This document shows positions 6,790-19,200 of a DNA stretch of 36,185 nucleotides, in pieces. The position numbers were made by a program, and so were the translations under genes. The notes beneath the pieces were generated by a model. The model was not told where the DNA came from, made no database searches, and saw only the letters and a program-made list of their open reading frames with translations. Origin of the DNA: an uncultured Anaerobiospirillum sp. (GTDB taxonomy: Bacteria > Pseudomonadota > Gammaproteobacteria > Enterobacterales > Succinivibrionaceae); NCBI GenBank assembly GCA_944389615.1, contig CALXNA010000034.1, positions 1-36,185 of the forward strand. The letters are read 5' to 3'. Position 1 is the stretch's first letter, and each line of letters begins with the position of its first letter.

Positions 6790-7773
6790 ATGAAGAAGAA
6801 GGCCCTTGCAGTATTAGCTTCGGCAGTTTTAGCTGCAGTATTTGCTACCTCGGTTGAGGCCAAGACCGTGTTACGTATGGCCACTGACGTTTCGCGCGAC
6901 AACTCGCAAGCAGTCGGCGCTGAGCACTTTGCCAAGCTCGTTTCCGAGAAGACCAACGGCGACGTCCAGATCAAGTTCTACCCTGATGGTACCTTGGGCA
7001 GCAGCCAAGCCATTGTCTCGGGCACCCGCACCGGCAATATCGACATTGCCATGATCGGTACCGTCAACTTAGGTGGCTTAGCTGAGGGCTTCTTAGCCTT
7101 AGACCTGCCTTTCATCTTCAAAGATAGCGCTCACGTCTATCGCGCCTTAGACGGCAAAGCCGGTGAGGAGCTCTTCGCCGAGCTCGATAAGGTCGGCTTA
7201 ACGGGTTTGGCCTTCTTTGAAAACGGCTTCCGCAACATCACCAACTCGCGTAAGCCGATCCGGGAACCTGAGGATGTTAAGGGCCTGAAGATCCGCGTCC
7301 CGCAGTCGCAGACCTTGGTTAAGACCTTCGAGGCCTTAGGCGCCAACCCAGTACCAATGGCCTATGGCGAGCTTTACACCGCCATGGAGACTGGTGCGAT
7401 CGACTCGCAAGATCACCCAACCTCGACCCTCTATGCCGGTAAGTTCTATGAGGTACAAAAGTACCTGAGCATGACCCACCACGGCTATGCTGCGGTCACC
7501 TTGGTCATGAACTCGCGCAAGTTCGACAAGTTAAGCCCAGAGTACCAGCAGATCTTCTTAGACTGCGCTAAGGAAGCCGCCAAATTCCAGCGCGACCTCA
7601 ACTACACCGAGGATCAAAAGCTCTTAACTGAGATGCAAACGGCCGGTCTGGAGATCAACGACGACGTCGATCTCGATCAATTCGTTGAGGCCACCAAGGC
7701 CGTCCGTGACGAGTTCGTCAAGGAGCATGGCGACACCGTGGTCAAGTTAATCGAAGCTGACCGCAATCTCTAA
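6790..7773 (+). CDS. yiaO: TRAP transporter substrate-binding protein (DctP/YiaO type)
   Basis: Periplasmic solute-binding protein of the TRAP system, 327 residues. It begins with a clear Sec signal peptide (MKKKA, hydrophobic core, cleavage likely after VEA near residue 24). The mature protein has DctP-family blocks: LGSSQAIVSGTRTGNIDI near 76-93, ALDLPFIFKD near 105-114, GLAFFENGFRNITNSRKP near 139-156, LKIRVP near 165-170 (the arginine normally contacts the substrate carboxylate), and MAYGELYTAMETGAIDSQDHP near 185-205. The order small subunit, large subunit, binding protein matches E. coli yiaMNO. The start has GGAG 10 nt upstream and gives a proper signal peptide; an upstream in-frame ATG at 6736 would spoil it. 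A good terminator follows. Confidence 0.94.
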   Translation: MKKKALAVLASAVLAAVFATSVEAKTVLRMATDVSRDNSQAVGAEHFAKLVSEKTNGDVQIKFYPDGTLGSSQAIVSGTRTGNIDIAMIGTVNLGGLAEGFLALDLPFIFKDSAHVYRALDGKAGEELFAELDKVGLTGLAFFENGFRNITNSRKPIREPEDVKGLKIRVPQSQTLVKTFEALGANPVPMAYGELYTAMETGAIDSQDHPTSTLYAGKFYEVQKYLSMTHHGYAAVTLVMNSRKFDKLSPEYQQIFLDCAKEAAKFQRDLNYTEDQKLLTEMQTAGLEINDDVDLDQFVEATKAVRDEFVKEHGDTVVKLIEADRNL

Positions 7774-7808
7774 GACGCAGCACGTCTCGTCTCACATCAA
7801 CACAGCTT

Positions 7809-7856
7809 GGTCGCTCTTAGTCTGACTCCACTGAAGGCAGGAGCGGCCTTTTTATT
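7809..7856 (+). terminator. Rho-independent terminator of the TRAP operon
   Basis: GGTCGCTC at 7809-7816 pairs with GAGCGGCC at 7841-7848 (8 bp with one G-U), followed directly by TTTTTATT. It lies 36 nt after the binding-protein stop and separates the TRAP genes from the dehydrogenase. Confidence 0.85.
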
Positions 7857-8047
7857 CCCCTTAGGCGGCCGTAAGGCTGCAGAAGCGCTCAGCGCCCGCT
7901 CCTTGGGTGTCCGCGGGCCGAGACCTGTCCTGTTTATTGTTAAGACCACTGGGCACCTCAGGTAGGCTAAGGACTGACCTTAGCCTTGGCATGATTTTGT
8001 TATGGAGGCGGCGCCTGCGCTCGCTGAGGCCGCAGCGCCGGTTTGGG

Positions 8048-9016
8048 ATGAAACCTCTCATCTTGCGTAACGTCACCCTCAATCCGATGGTGGCTGACTT
8101 CGTCAACCAGTACTACGACGTGATTGCCGTCGATGAGCTGACCGAGGCCAATGCCCCTCAAATTGAAGTGCTACTGACCAATGGCACCGGCAAGGCGCCC
8201 AAGGAGCTGCTCGATCGCTTGCCTAATCTCAAGCTCATCGATGACTTCGGCGTAGGCTTTGATGGCATCGACATCGCTGAATGCCAGCGCCGCAATATCA
8301 CGGTCTGCACCACCCCGGGTGTCTTAACTGACGATGTGGCTGACCTTGCCTTAGCCCATATCCTCGCCTTCTCGCGCCAGATGTGTAAAGCCCACCACGA
8401 AGTGGTCTCAGGCGCTTGGGCCCAAGGCAAGAATAAGTTAGGCTTAGGCCGTAAGGTCTCAGGCAAGCGCGTCGGCATTGTCGGCTTAGGCCGCATCGGT
8501 AAGGCCGTCGCCCAGCGCTGCCATGGCTTTAACATGAGCCTTGCCTACTACGATCGCTTCCTAAGCGAGGACAAGGCCGTAGCTGACTTGCAGAAGCTGC
8601 TCGGCGTCGCCCCTCAGCTTACGCGCTATGACAACTTGGTGGAGCTTGCCGCTAACTGCGACTACCTCGTCGTCTGCGCCGCCGCCACCCCAGAAAACCA
8701 TGGCCTGATCAACGAAGAGGTGCTGACCGCCTTAGGACCTAAGGGCACCTTGATCAACATCGCCCGCGGCGTCTTGGTCGATGAGGCAGCCTTAGTTAAG
8801 GTACTGCAAGAGGGTAAGTTAGGTGGCGTCGGCCTTGACGTCTTTGCCCATGAGCCTAACGTCCCGGAGGCCCTGCTCACCATGGACAATGTCGTGCTCA
8901 CCCCGCACATTGCCTCGGCCACCATCGAGACGCGCGAGCTCATGGCCAACTTAGTCATTGGCAACCTCAAGGCCTTCCGCGAGGGCACGCCATACCTCAC
9001 CGCCTTAGAGCTCTAA
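8048..9016 (+). CDS. D-isomer-specific 2-hydroxyacid dehydrogenase
   Basis: A 322-residue NAD(P)-dependent dehydrogenase that interconverts 2-keto acids and D-2-hydroxy acids. The substrate domain holds DDFGVGFDGID near 71-81; the Rossmann motif VGLGRIGKAVA lies near 145-155; and the catalytic set is visible as Arg in NIARGVLVDEAAL, Glu in DVFAHEP and His in TPHIASAT. It resembles hydroxypyruvate/glyoxylate and 2-ketogluconate reductases (GhrB-like). The start at MKPLILRN is set by homology; no good Shine-Dalgarno site precedes it, and a hairpin (GGCGC-TGCG pairing with CGCAGCGCC, roughly 8008-8040) lies just before it, which could limit initiation. Placement between a TRAP transporter and an RpiR regulator suggests it acts on the imported acid; that link is inference. 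Confidence 0.9.
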   Translation: MKPLILRNVTLNPMVADFVNQYYDVIAVDELTEANAPQIEVLLTNGTGKAPKELLDRLPNLKLIDDFGVGFDGIDIAECQRRNITVCTTPGVLTDDVADLALAHILAFSRQMCKAHHEVVSGAWAQGKNKLGLGRKVSGKRVGIVGLGRIGKAVAQRCHGFNMSLAYYDRFLSEDKAVADLQKLLGVAPQLTRYDNLVELAANCDYLVVCAAATPENHGLINEEVLTALGPKGTLINIARGVLVDEAALVKVLQEGKLGGVGLDVFAHEPNVPEALLTMDNVVLTPHIASATIETRELMANLVIGNLKAFREGTPYLTALEL

Positions 9017-9142
9017 GGCGCGCGCTCAGCGCAGCGCACAGTGCAACCAGAGAGCACTCCAGTGCAAACTGCGCGCTCAAGCGCACGGTGATAGCGCCGG
9101 AACCTAATAGGCTAACTCAATCGTTACTAGGAGATGGGCGTC

Positions 9143-10111
9143 ATGACTGAAGACTTCAAGATCGCAGTAAAGAAAGGGCAGCTTTGCCTTAAGGCCCAAG
9201 CGATTGCCTTATTTGCCAAGTACGCCCATCTCTTCACCAAGTCCGATACGGCCTTGGCCAACTTCATTGCCTGCCACTTTGAGCAGTTCATGCACATGAC
9301 GATTTTGGACTTGGCCAACGCCACCGCGCTCTCGGAAATCACCATTTCGCGCTTTTGCAAGAAGTTAGGGCTCGCCGGTGTCCACGCCCTCAAGATCAGC
9401 CTTGCCTACTACCTGCCCCAAGACTCATTAACTCAAAGCACCGAGGCAACCGCCGCCGATGGGCCGCACGTACACCAAGATGCCGCCTTAATCGGCGCGC
9501 AGCTCGGCGCCCGCCAACGCCCCTTTACCCCGGATGATAGCACCCAGCAGATCTGCACCGAGGTCTTCGCCTCGATTAGCGCTGGGCTCAACCAGACCTT
9601 AAAGCTCATCGACTACGCCGCCATCGATCAGGCCGCGCAGCTTATCGACCAAGGCTCCCGCCTGCTCTTCTTTGGCTATGGCAACTCGGCCGTAGTCTGC
9701 CACGATTTAGGTACGCGCTTCGTGCGCTTTGGCTTAAGCTGCGAAGTCATCTCCGACTTACACCAGCAAATGACTATTGCCGCTCTCTGCGGCCCGAGCA
9801 CCGTGATCGTAGCGGTCTCCTACTCAGGCAGCTCGCTGCACTTAGATGAAGTTCTGCGCCTTGCGCGCAGCCGCGGCGCTAAAGTGATCCTGCTCACCAG
9901 CTACACCAACTCGGCGGTCGCGCAGCAAGCCGATGTCGTCTTACTCGGTGTCTGCCCCGAACTTAAAAACAACACTGAGGCGGCAACCTCTCGGCTCATT
10001 TACATGGCCATTGGCGATGTCATTTACACCCGCCTGACGCTCTTGCGTAGCGCCCAATACCAAGACAATCTCAAGAGCATGCGCGCTTCGCTCGCCCTTT
10101 TGCGCACCTAA
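9143..10111 (+). CDS. RpiR-family transcriptional regulator (HTH plus SIS domain)
   Basis: A 322-residue regulator. The N-terminal RpiR-type helix-turn-helix spans about 30-95, with MTILDLANATALSEITISRFCKKLG as the DNA-binding part. The C-terminal SIS domain, which binds phosphosugars in this family, spans about 150-290 and shows LLFFGYGNSAVV and VAVSYSGSSLHLDEVLRLARSRG. The start at 9143 is preferred over the ATG at 9134 because AGGAG (9129-9133) would abut the latter but sits 9 nt before the former. It probably controls the dehydrogenase and TRAP genes upstream, responding to a phosphorylated sugar or sugar acid. Its stop overlaps the stop of the convergent TusC-like gene by 4 bp, leaving no room for a separate terminator. 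Confidence 0.92.
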   Translation: MTEDFKIAVKKGQLCLKAQAIALFAKYAHLFTKSDTALANFIACHFEQFMHMTILDLANATALSEITISRFCKKLGLAGVHALKISLAYYLPQDSLTQSTEATAADGPHVHQDAALIGAQLGARQRPFTPDDSTQQICTEVFASISAGLNQTLKLIDYAAIDQAAQLIDQGSRLLFFGYGNSAVVCHDLGTRFVRFGLSCEVISDLHQQMTIAALCGPSTVIVAVSYSGSSLHLDEVLRLARSRGAKVILLTSYTNSAVAQQADVVLLGVCPELKNNTEAATSRLIYMAIGDVIYTRLTLLRSAQYQDNLKSMRASLALLRT

Positions 10112-10443
10112 TAGCTCAGAAAGGTCGCAGGTAGCGCCGCTAAAGCCGCAAACTTATCCTGCCACGCATCGCCTGCAAGCACCGTCACAAAGGGCAGGAC
10201 TGCCGCTACCTCCGGCGGGCCAAAGCACGTCACCTCAAAGAGCTCAAGCTGCTTTAAGCGCTTGAGCGTGCGCGCGCGCTCCGCGCCCTCAGGCAGCGCC
10301 CGGATCAGCACTACCGCGCCAAGCAGCGCCCGCCCTGCCGCATCATCGGTGCAATCGGCGGCCACATCCGCCACCGTCAACGCTAAGCCCAGCCCCTGCT
10401 CATAGGCAAAGGGATCGGTGCTCTCTAAGCACACTACTACCAT
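10108..10443 (-). CDS. tusC: DsrF/TusC-like sulfur-relay protein
   Basis: A 111-residue protein that resembles TusC (DsrF family), a subunit of the TusBCD complex that passes persulfide sulfur from TusA to TusE for 2-thiouridine synthesis in tRNA. The match rests on length, the C-terminal half (RLKQLELFEVTCFGPPEVAA then FLSY, compare the TusC LGLYDI block and ILRF end) and on the overlapping upstream TusD-like gene. The N-terminus is divergent. The ATG at 10443 overlaps the end of the TusD-like gene by 7 nt. No TusB-sized frame follows; the next gene is convergent. In E. coli the order is tusD-tusC-tusB-rpsL, so this looks like a shortened remnant of that block. Confidence 0.55.
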   Translation of the reverse strand: MVVVCLESTDPFAYEQGLGLALTVADVAADCTDDAAGRALLGAVVLIRALPEGAERARTLKRLKQLELFEVTCFGPPEVAAVLPFVTVLAGDAWQDKFAALAALPATFLSY

Positions 10444-10823
10444 GTCAAAACCCTCTCCTGCCCGGCACGGACGGCCGCTCGCTCGAGCAGTGCCGCGAGC
10501 TCCATAAAGCCAGTCAACTCAACCCCATAGCCCCGCGCGGCCGGATCCCGCAGCCCATAGTGCTCAGCTGCTTGCCCACAGACCCTTAGGGCAAGGCCCC
10601 GCGCCGCTGCGAGCGCCTGATAGCGCGCTGCCAGCGACGACTCATCTTCAACCCTCTGGGCTAAAGGCGCGGCCCGCGCCACCAAGATGATGGTGCTAAG
10701 CAGCGGAAACTCTCCTGCCTGCAGCAGAGCCAGCAAATGCTCATGCCCAGCAACACAATCAGCCGGTAAGGAAATCACTAAGGCCGTGACCGGCGGACAC
10801 GACCTTGCATTGGTAACGCTCAC
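10437..10823 (-). CDS. tusD: DsrE/TusD-like sulfur-relay protein
   Basis: A 128-residue protein if started at GTG 10823, exactly the length of E. coli TusD. TusD carries the persulfide-accepting cysteine of the TusBCD complex. Here LALRVCGQAAEHYGL places a cysteine at about 86, in the same context as the TusD active cysteine (ALNICVAAALRRG), followed by ELTGFMELAALLE, comparable to the TusD tail. GGGAG lies 9 nt upstream of the GTG. The open frame continues to an ATG at 10964, but that extension is low complexity and overlaps the repeat region. The N-terminal part is diverged, so the assignment is moderate. It overlaps the TusC-like gene, consistent with one operon. Confidence 0.55.
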   Translation of the reverse strand: MSVTNARSCPPVTALVISLPADCVAGHEHLLALLQAGEFPLLSTIILVARAAPLAQRVEDESSLAARYQALAAARGLALRVCGQAAEHYGLRDPAARGYGVELTGFMELAALLERAAVRAGQERVLTW

Positions 10824-10903
10824 TTCGCTTCGCTCCCGTGGCGTTAACCCAAGTTCAACCCAAACGGCGCAGATTCCCTTAGCGCCCCAGCGCCCGCCCC
10901 TAC

Positions 10904-11378
10904 TGACATAGGGGGCGTGCCCAGCCGTCGCCGGGTGAGTGGGCGGGTCGCCTAAATGGCCCAAGGCAGCAAGCAGCTTAAAAGCTGCAGTGGCTACTGC
11001 CCCTAGCCCTTAGAGAATAAGACGCACGCGGCGCCCCAGCCTCAAAGCATAAGCCAAGCGGCCTCAGACCGCCCAGCCCCGACTCACGACCTTGCTGACA
11101 TGGGGACTGGCCCGGCCGTCGCAGGGTTGGTGGGCGGGTCGCCCTAGTGGCCCAAGCTGTCCTCGGCTTAATAGCCGCAGAGGCCCAGCCCATTACCCTT
11201 AGAGACTAAGACGCCACGTGGCACCCCAGCTCGCAGAGCCTCGCAGCCTCAGCCCAGCGGACTCAGATGCGAAGCTCGACTCCCGGCCCTACTGACGTGG
11301 GAACATGCCCAGCCGTCGCAGGGTGGGTGGGCGGGTCGCCCTAGTGGCCCAAGCTGTCCTCGGCTTAAGAGCTGCAGC
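10904..11378 (+). repeat. Three imperfect repeats of about 195 bp with covarying hairpin
   Basis: Units begin at TGAC 10904, 11096 and 11293 (periods 192 and 197); the third is partial. Each contains the core GTGGGCGGGTCGCC, which forms a GGGCG-GGT-CGCCC stem, and about 25 nt later a second hairpin: GCAGCT-TAAA-AGCTGC (10973-10988), CGGCT-TAAT-AGCCG (11164-11177) and CGGCT-TAAG-AGCTG (11361-11374). Units 1 and 2 show a compensatory A-T to G-C change and unit 3 a G-U pair that is valid only on the plus strand. CTTAG-AGA-CTAAG at 11198-11210 (CTTAGAGAATAAG at 11009-11021) is a third repeated stem. No family recognised. Confidence 0.8.
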
Positions 11379-11445
11379 TTTTGAACGGCGCGGGCTTCTG
11401 CTTCTATCCTTGTGTTGGTTGATTTTGAGTTAACGCATATGACAA

Positions 11446-11481
11446 GGGCCGGTGTGCCAGCGCAAGCTGGTACATCGGCCC
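11446..11481 (+). other. 16-bp hairpin with GNRA tetraloop
   Basis: GGGCCGGTGTGCCAGC (11446-11461) pairs fully with GCTGGTACATCGGCCC (11466-11481) around the loop GCAA. Two of the pairs are G-U when read on the plus strand and become A-C mismatches on the minus strand, so the structure favours a plus-strand RNA. It lies just downstream of the three-unit repeat. A second hairpin, GCCCCGC-GTA-GCGGGGC, follows at 11488-11504 with AAAA after it. Confidence 0.6.
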
Positions 11482-11504
11482 TGTAAGGCCCCGCGTAGCG
11501 GGGC

Positions 11505-11524
11505 AAAATGCGGCGTCAGCCGCA
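11505..11524 (-). terminator. Intrinsic terminator after rpoC
   Basis: Read on the minus strand, TGCGGC-TGAC-GCCGCA is followed by TTTTG, 47 nt after the rpoC stop. The T-tract is short, but two further strong hairpins lie immediately beyond, so transcription probably stops here. Confidence 0.65.
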
Positions 11525-11571
11525 GCACGCCTGCTTAAAGCTGGGGTCTGAGGCTCCAGCTGAAGGCAAGG

Positions 11572-16053
<4,482 letters not shown>

Positions 16054-16205
16054 AACAGATTCTCCAGAATAAGTGATGATCGTGGGGCTTGCGCCCCAGT
16101 CCATGCCGTCCTGCCGGGGGCAGGCCGCTTACGCGGCCTACTCCCCTTGGGCTCGCAGCGCGGGCCCGGCAGGGCCTAGGCGCACGGCCTAGGCAGCGGG
16201 GTCAA
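16054..16205 (-). other. rpoB-rpoC spacer with three perfect hairpins
   Basis: Three short-loop perfect stems fill the spacer: TGGGGC-TTGC-GCCCCA (16083-16098), AGGCCGC-TTAC-GCGGCCT (16122-16139) and GCCTAGGC-GCACG-GCCTAGGC (16174-16194). None has a T-tract, so they are unlikely to be intrinsic terminators between two genes needed in equal amounts; RNA stability or processing roles are more likely. Confidence 0.7.
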
Positions 16206-19200
16206 TTAGTCTTTGCGGACTAAGTCAATGTTGATGCCCAAGGAGCGGATTTCGCGCAGCAGCACGTTGAACGATTCAGGGATGCTGGCTTCCATCTTGT
16301 AGGCACCGTCAACGATGTTCTTGTACATCTTGGTACGGCCGTTGACGTCGTCGGACTTAACCGTCAACATCTCACGTAAGGTGTAAGCCGCACCGTAGGC
16401 CTCAAGGGCCCAAACTTCCATTTCACCGAAGCGCTGACCACCAAACTGGGCCTTACCGCCTAATGGCTGCTGGGTGACTAAGCTGTACGAGCCGGTCGAA
16501 CGAGCGTGCATCTTGTCGTCAACTAAGTGGTTGAGCTTGAGCATGTACATATAGCCCACGGTGACCTTACGCTCGAAGGCGCGGCCCGTGGTGCCATCGT
16601 ACAGGGTCATCTGGCCGGACTTTGGCAGGCCGGCGAGCTCTAAGAGCTCCTTAATCGACTCTTCGGTCGCACCGTCGAAGACTGGGGTCGCCACCGGCAT
16701 ACCCTCACGCAGGTTCTGGGCTAAGGTCATGACCTCAGCGTCGGATAAGGCGCTGATATCAACATGCTGCGAAGTGCCGCCTAAGTCGTAGATTTTCTGG
16801 AGCATAGCGCGGATCTCAGCGATGGCACGCTGCTCGACTAACATCTTGTTGATGACATCGCCGATGCCCTTGGCCGCTAAACCCAAGTGCACCTCGAGCA
16901 CCTGACCGATGTTCATACGCGAAGGCACGCCCAGCGGGTTGAGTACGATGTCAACGGGCTGGCCATTCTCGTCAAATGGCATGTCCTCAATTGGGCAGAT
17001 CTTCGAGATAACACCCTTGTTACCGTGACGACCGGCCATCTTATCGCCAGGCTGAATGCGACGCTTAACGGCGAGGTAGACCTTGACGATCTTGAGCACG
17101 CCCGGGGTTAAGTCATCACCCTCGGTCAGCTTGCGCTTGATGGTCTCGTACTTGTCCTTGTACTCAAGGCGGAACTCGTCCATGCGCGCGCTGATCTCCT
17201 CGAGCTCGCGGGTGGCGTTGTCGTCATCAATGCGATAGTCGAAGAGCTCGGAATCGCTTAAGTGATCAAGCTCGATCTCTGGGACGCCGACCTTAGCTAA
17301 GACGTGACGCGCCTGGCGCATCATACCGGCGGTTAAGAACGAGAACTCCTCGTCTAAGTCCTTGCGGGCCTTGGCGAGTTGCATCTCTTCGATCTCGCGG
17401 GCACGAGCATCCTTCTCGACCCCCTCACGGGTGAAGACTTGGACGTCGACCACGGTGCCGGAAACGCCGTTTGGTACGCGGGTCGAGCTGTCCTTAACCT
17501 CGGAGGCTTTCTCACCGAAGATGGCGCGCAACAGCTTCTCCTCTGGGGTTAACTGGGTCTCGCCCTTTGGCGTGACCTTACCGACCAGAATGTCGCCGCC
17601 GACCACCTCGGCACCGATGTAGACGATACCGGACTCATCGAGCTTGGAGAGCGCAGCCTCACCGACGTTTGGAATGTCAGCGGTGATCTCCTCTGGGCCT
17701 AACTTGGTGTCACGGGCCACGCAGGAGATTTCCTGGATATGGATCGTGGTTAAGCGATCCTTAGCGGCGACACGCTCGGAGACTAAGATCGAGTCCTCGT
17801 AGTTGTAGCCGTTCCATGGCATGAAGGCGACGCGTAAGTTCTGACCTAAGGCGAGCTCACCTAAGTCAGTGGAGCTACCATCAGCTAAGACGTCACCGGC
17901 GCGCACCTCTTCGTAGATGTTGACGCACGGACGCTGGTTGATGCAGGTATTTTGGTTGGAGCGGGTGTACTTGATGAGGTTGTAGATGTCGATACCAGCA
18001 TCATGGGTACCTTGGATCTCTTCCTCATTGACGCGCACCACGATACGGGCCCCGTCGACGTGCTCGACCACACCGCCACGACGGGCAATAATCGAAACGC
18101 CCGAGTCAACCGCGACGGCACGCTCCATACCGGTACCGACGAATGGCTTCTCCGAACGCACGGTTGGTACGGCCTGACGCTGCATGTTGGCACCCATCAG
18201 GGCACGGTTAGCGTCATCATGCTCCAAGAACGGAATCAAGGCGGCCGCAACCGAGATAACCTGCTGCGGCGAGACGTCCATGTATTGGACGTCGCTGGCG
18301 CGACGGACGGTCGATTCGCCCTTGTAACGGCACTGGACGTACTCGTCGATGATGTTGCCGTTCTCATCTAAGTCGGTGTTGGCCTGAGCGATGACATACT
18401 GGCCTTCGTCGATGGCCGAGAGGTACTCAAAGTCCTCGGAGACGTGCTTGTCGTTAACGCGACGATATGGGGTCTCTAAGAAGCCATAGTCGTTGCAGCG
18501 AGCAAACACGGCCAAGGAATTGATAAGACCAATGTTTGGACCTTCTGGGGTCTCAATTGGGCAGAGACGACCGTAGTGGGTTGGGTGCACGTCACGGACT
18601 TCGAAGCCGGCACGCTCACGGGTTAAGCCGCCCGGGCCTAAGGCCGAAATACGGCGCTTGTGCGTGACCTCAGACAATGGATTGTTTTGATCCATGAACT
18701 GAGATAACTGCGAGGAGCCAAAGAACTCCTTGATCGCAGCGGAGATCGGCTTGGCGTTGATCAGCTCTTGTGGCGTGGTCGAGTCTAAGTCACCTAAGCT
18801 CAGGCGCTCCTTGACCGCGCGCTCTACACGGACTAAGCCGATGCGGAAGTGGTTCTCGGCCATTTCGCCGACGCTGCGGATACGACGGTTACCTAAGTGG
18901 TCGATATCGTCGATGGTCTCCTTACCGTTGCGGATGCGTACTAAGTAACGCATGACCTTGATGATATCGTTGTGCGAGAGGGTACCGCGGTACATCTCGT
19001 TGCGATCGCGGTGCAGCTCCAGTGGCTTGCCATCGGCGCCTAAGACCGTAGCCTTGAGCTCACTGACGTGAGCGGTGCGGCCTTCTAAGGCCGACAGCGG
19101 CAGAACGATGCAGCGCTCGATGGTGATGAGATCGCTCTTAGCGCGGCCGGTCTTCAACTGGACATTGTTAAAGACGAAGCGCTCGGCCGACTTGATCATT

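Larger units (their letters stand above)
10824..11571. other. Non-coding stretch between tusD and rpoC
   Basis: About 750 bp with no supportable gene. It contains a three-unit imperfect repeat (10904-11378), two strong hairpins (11446-11481 and 11488-11504) and a terminator for rpoC (11505-11524). Open frames here are short, change frame between repeat units and lack ribosome binding sites, so I treat the region as non-coding and structured. Confidence 0.6.

Noticed and set aside
10824..10964. An ATG start at 10964 for the TusD-like protein
   Set aside because: It would add 47 residues overlapping the repeat region; GTG at 10823 has GGGAG 9 nt upstream and gives the exact TusD length.
10904..11378. 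The three-unit repeat as a CRISPR array
   Set aside because: Units are about 195 bp, imperfect and few; there are no short identical repeats with unique spacers and no cas genes.
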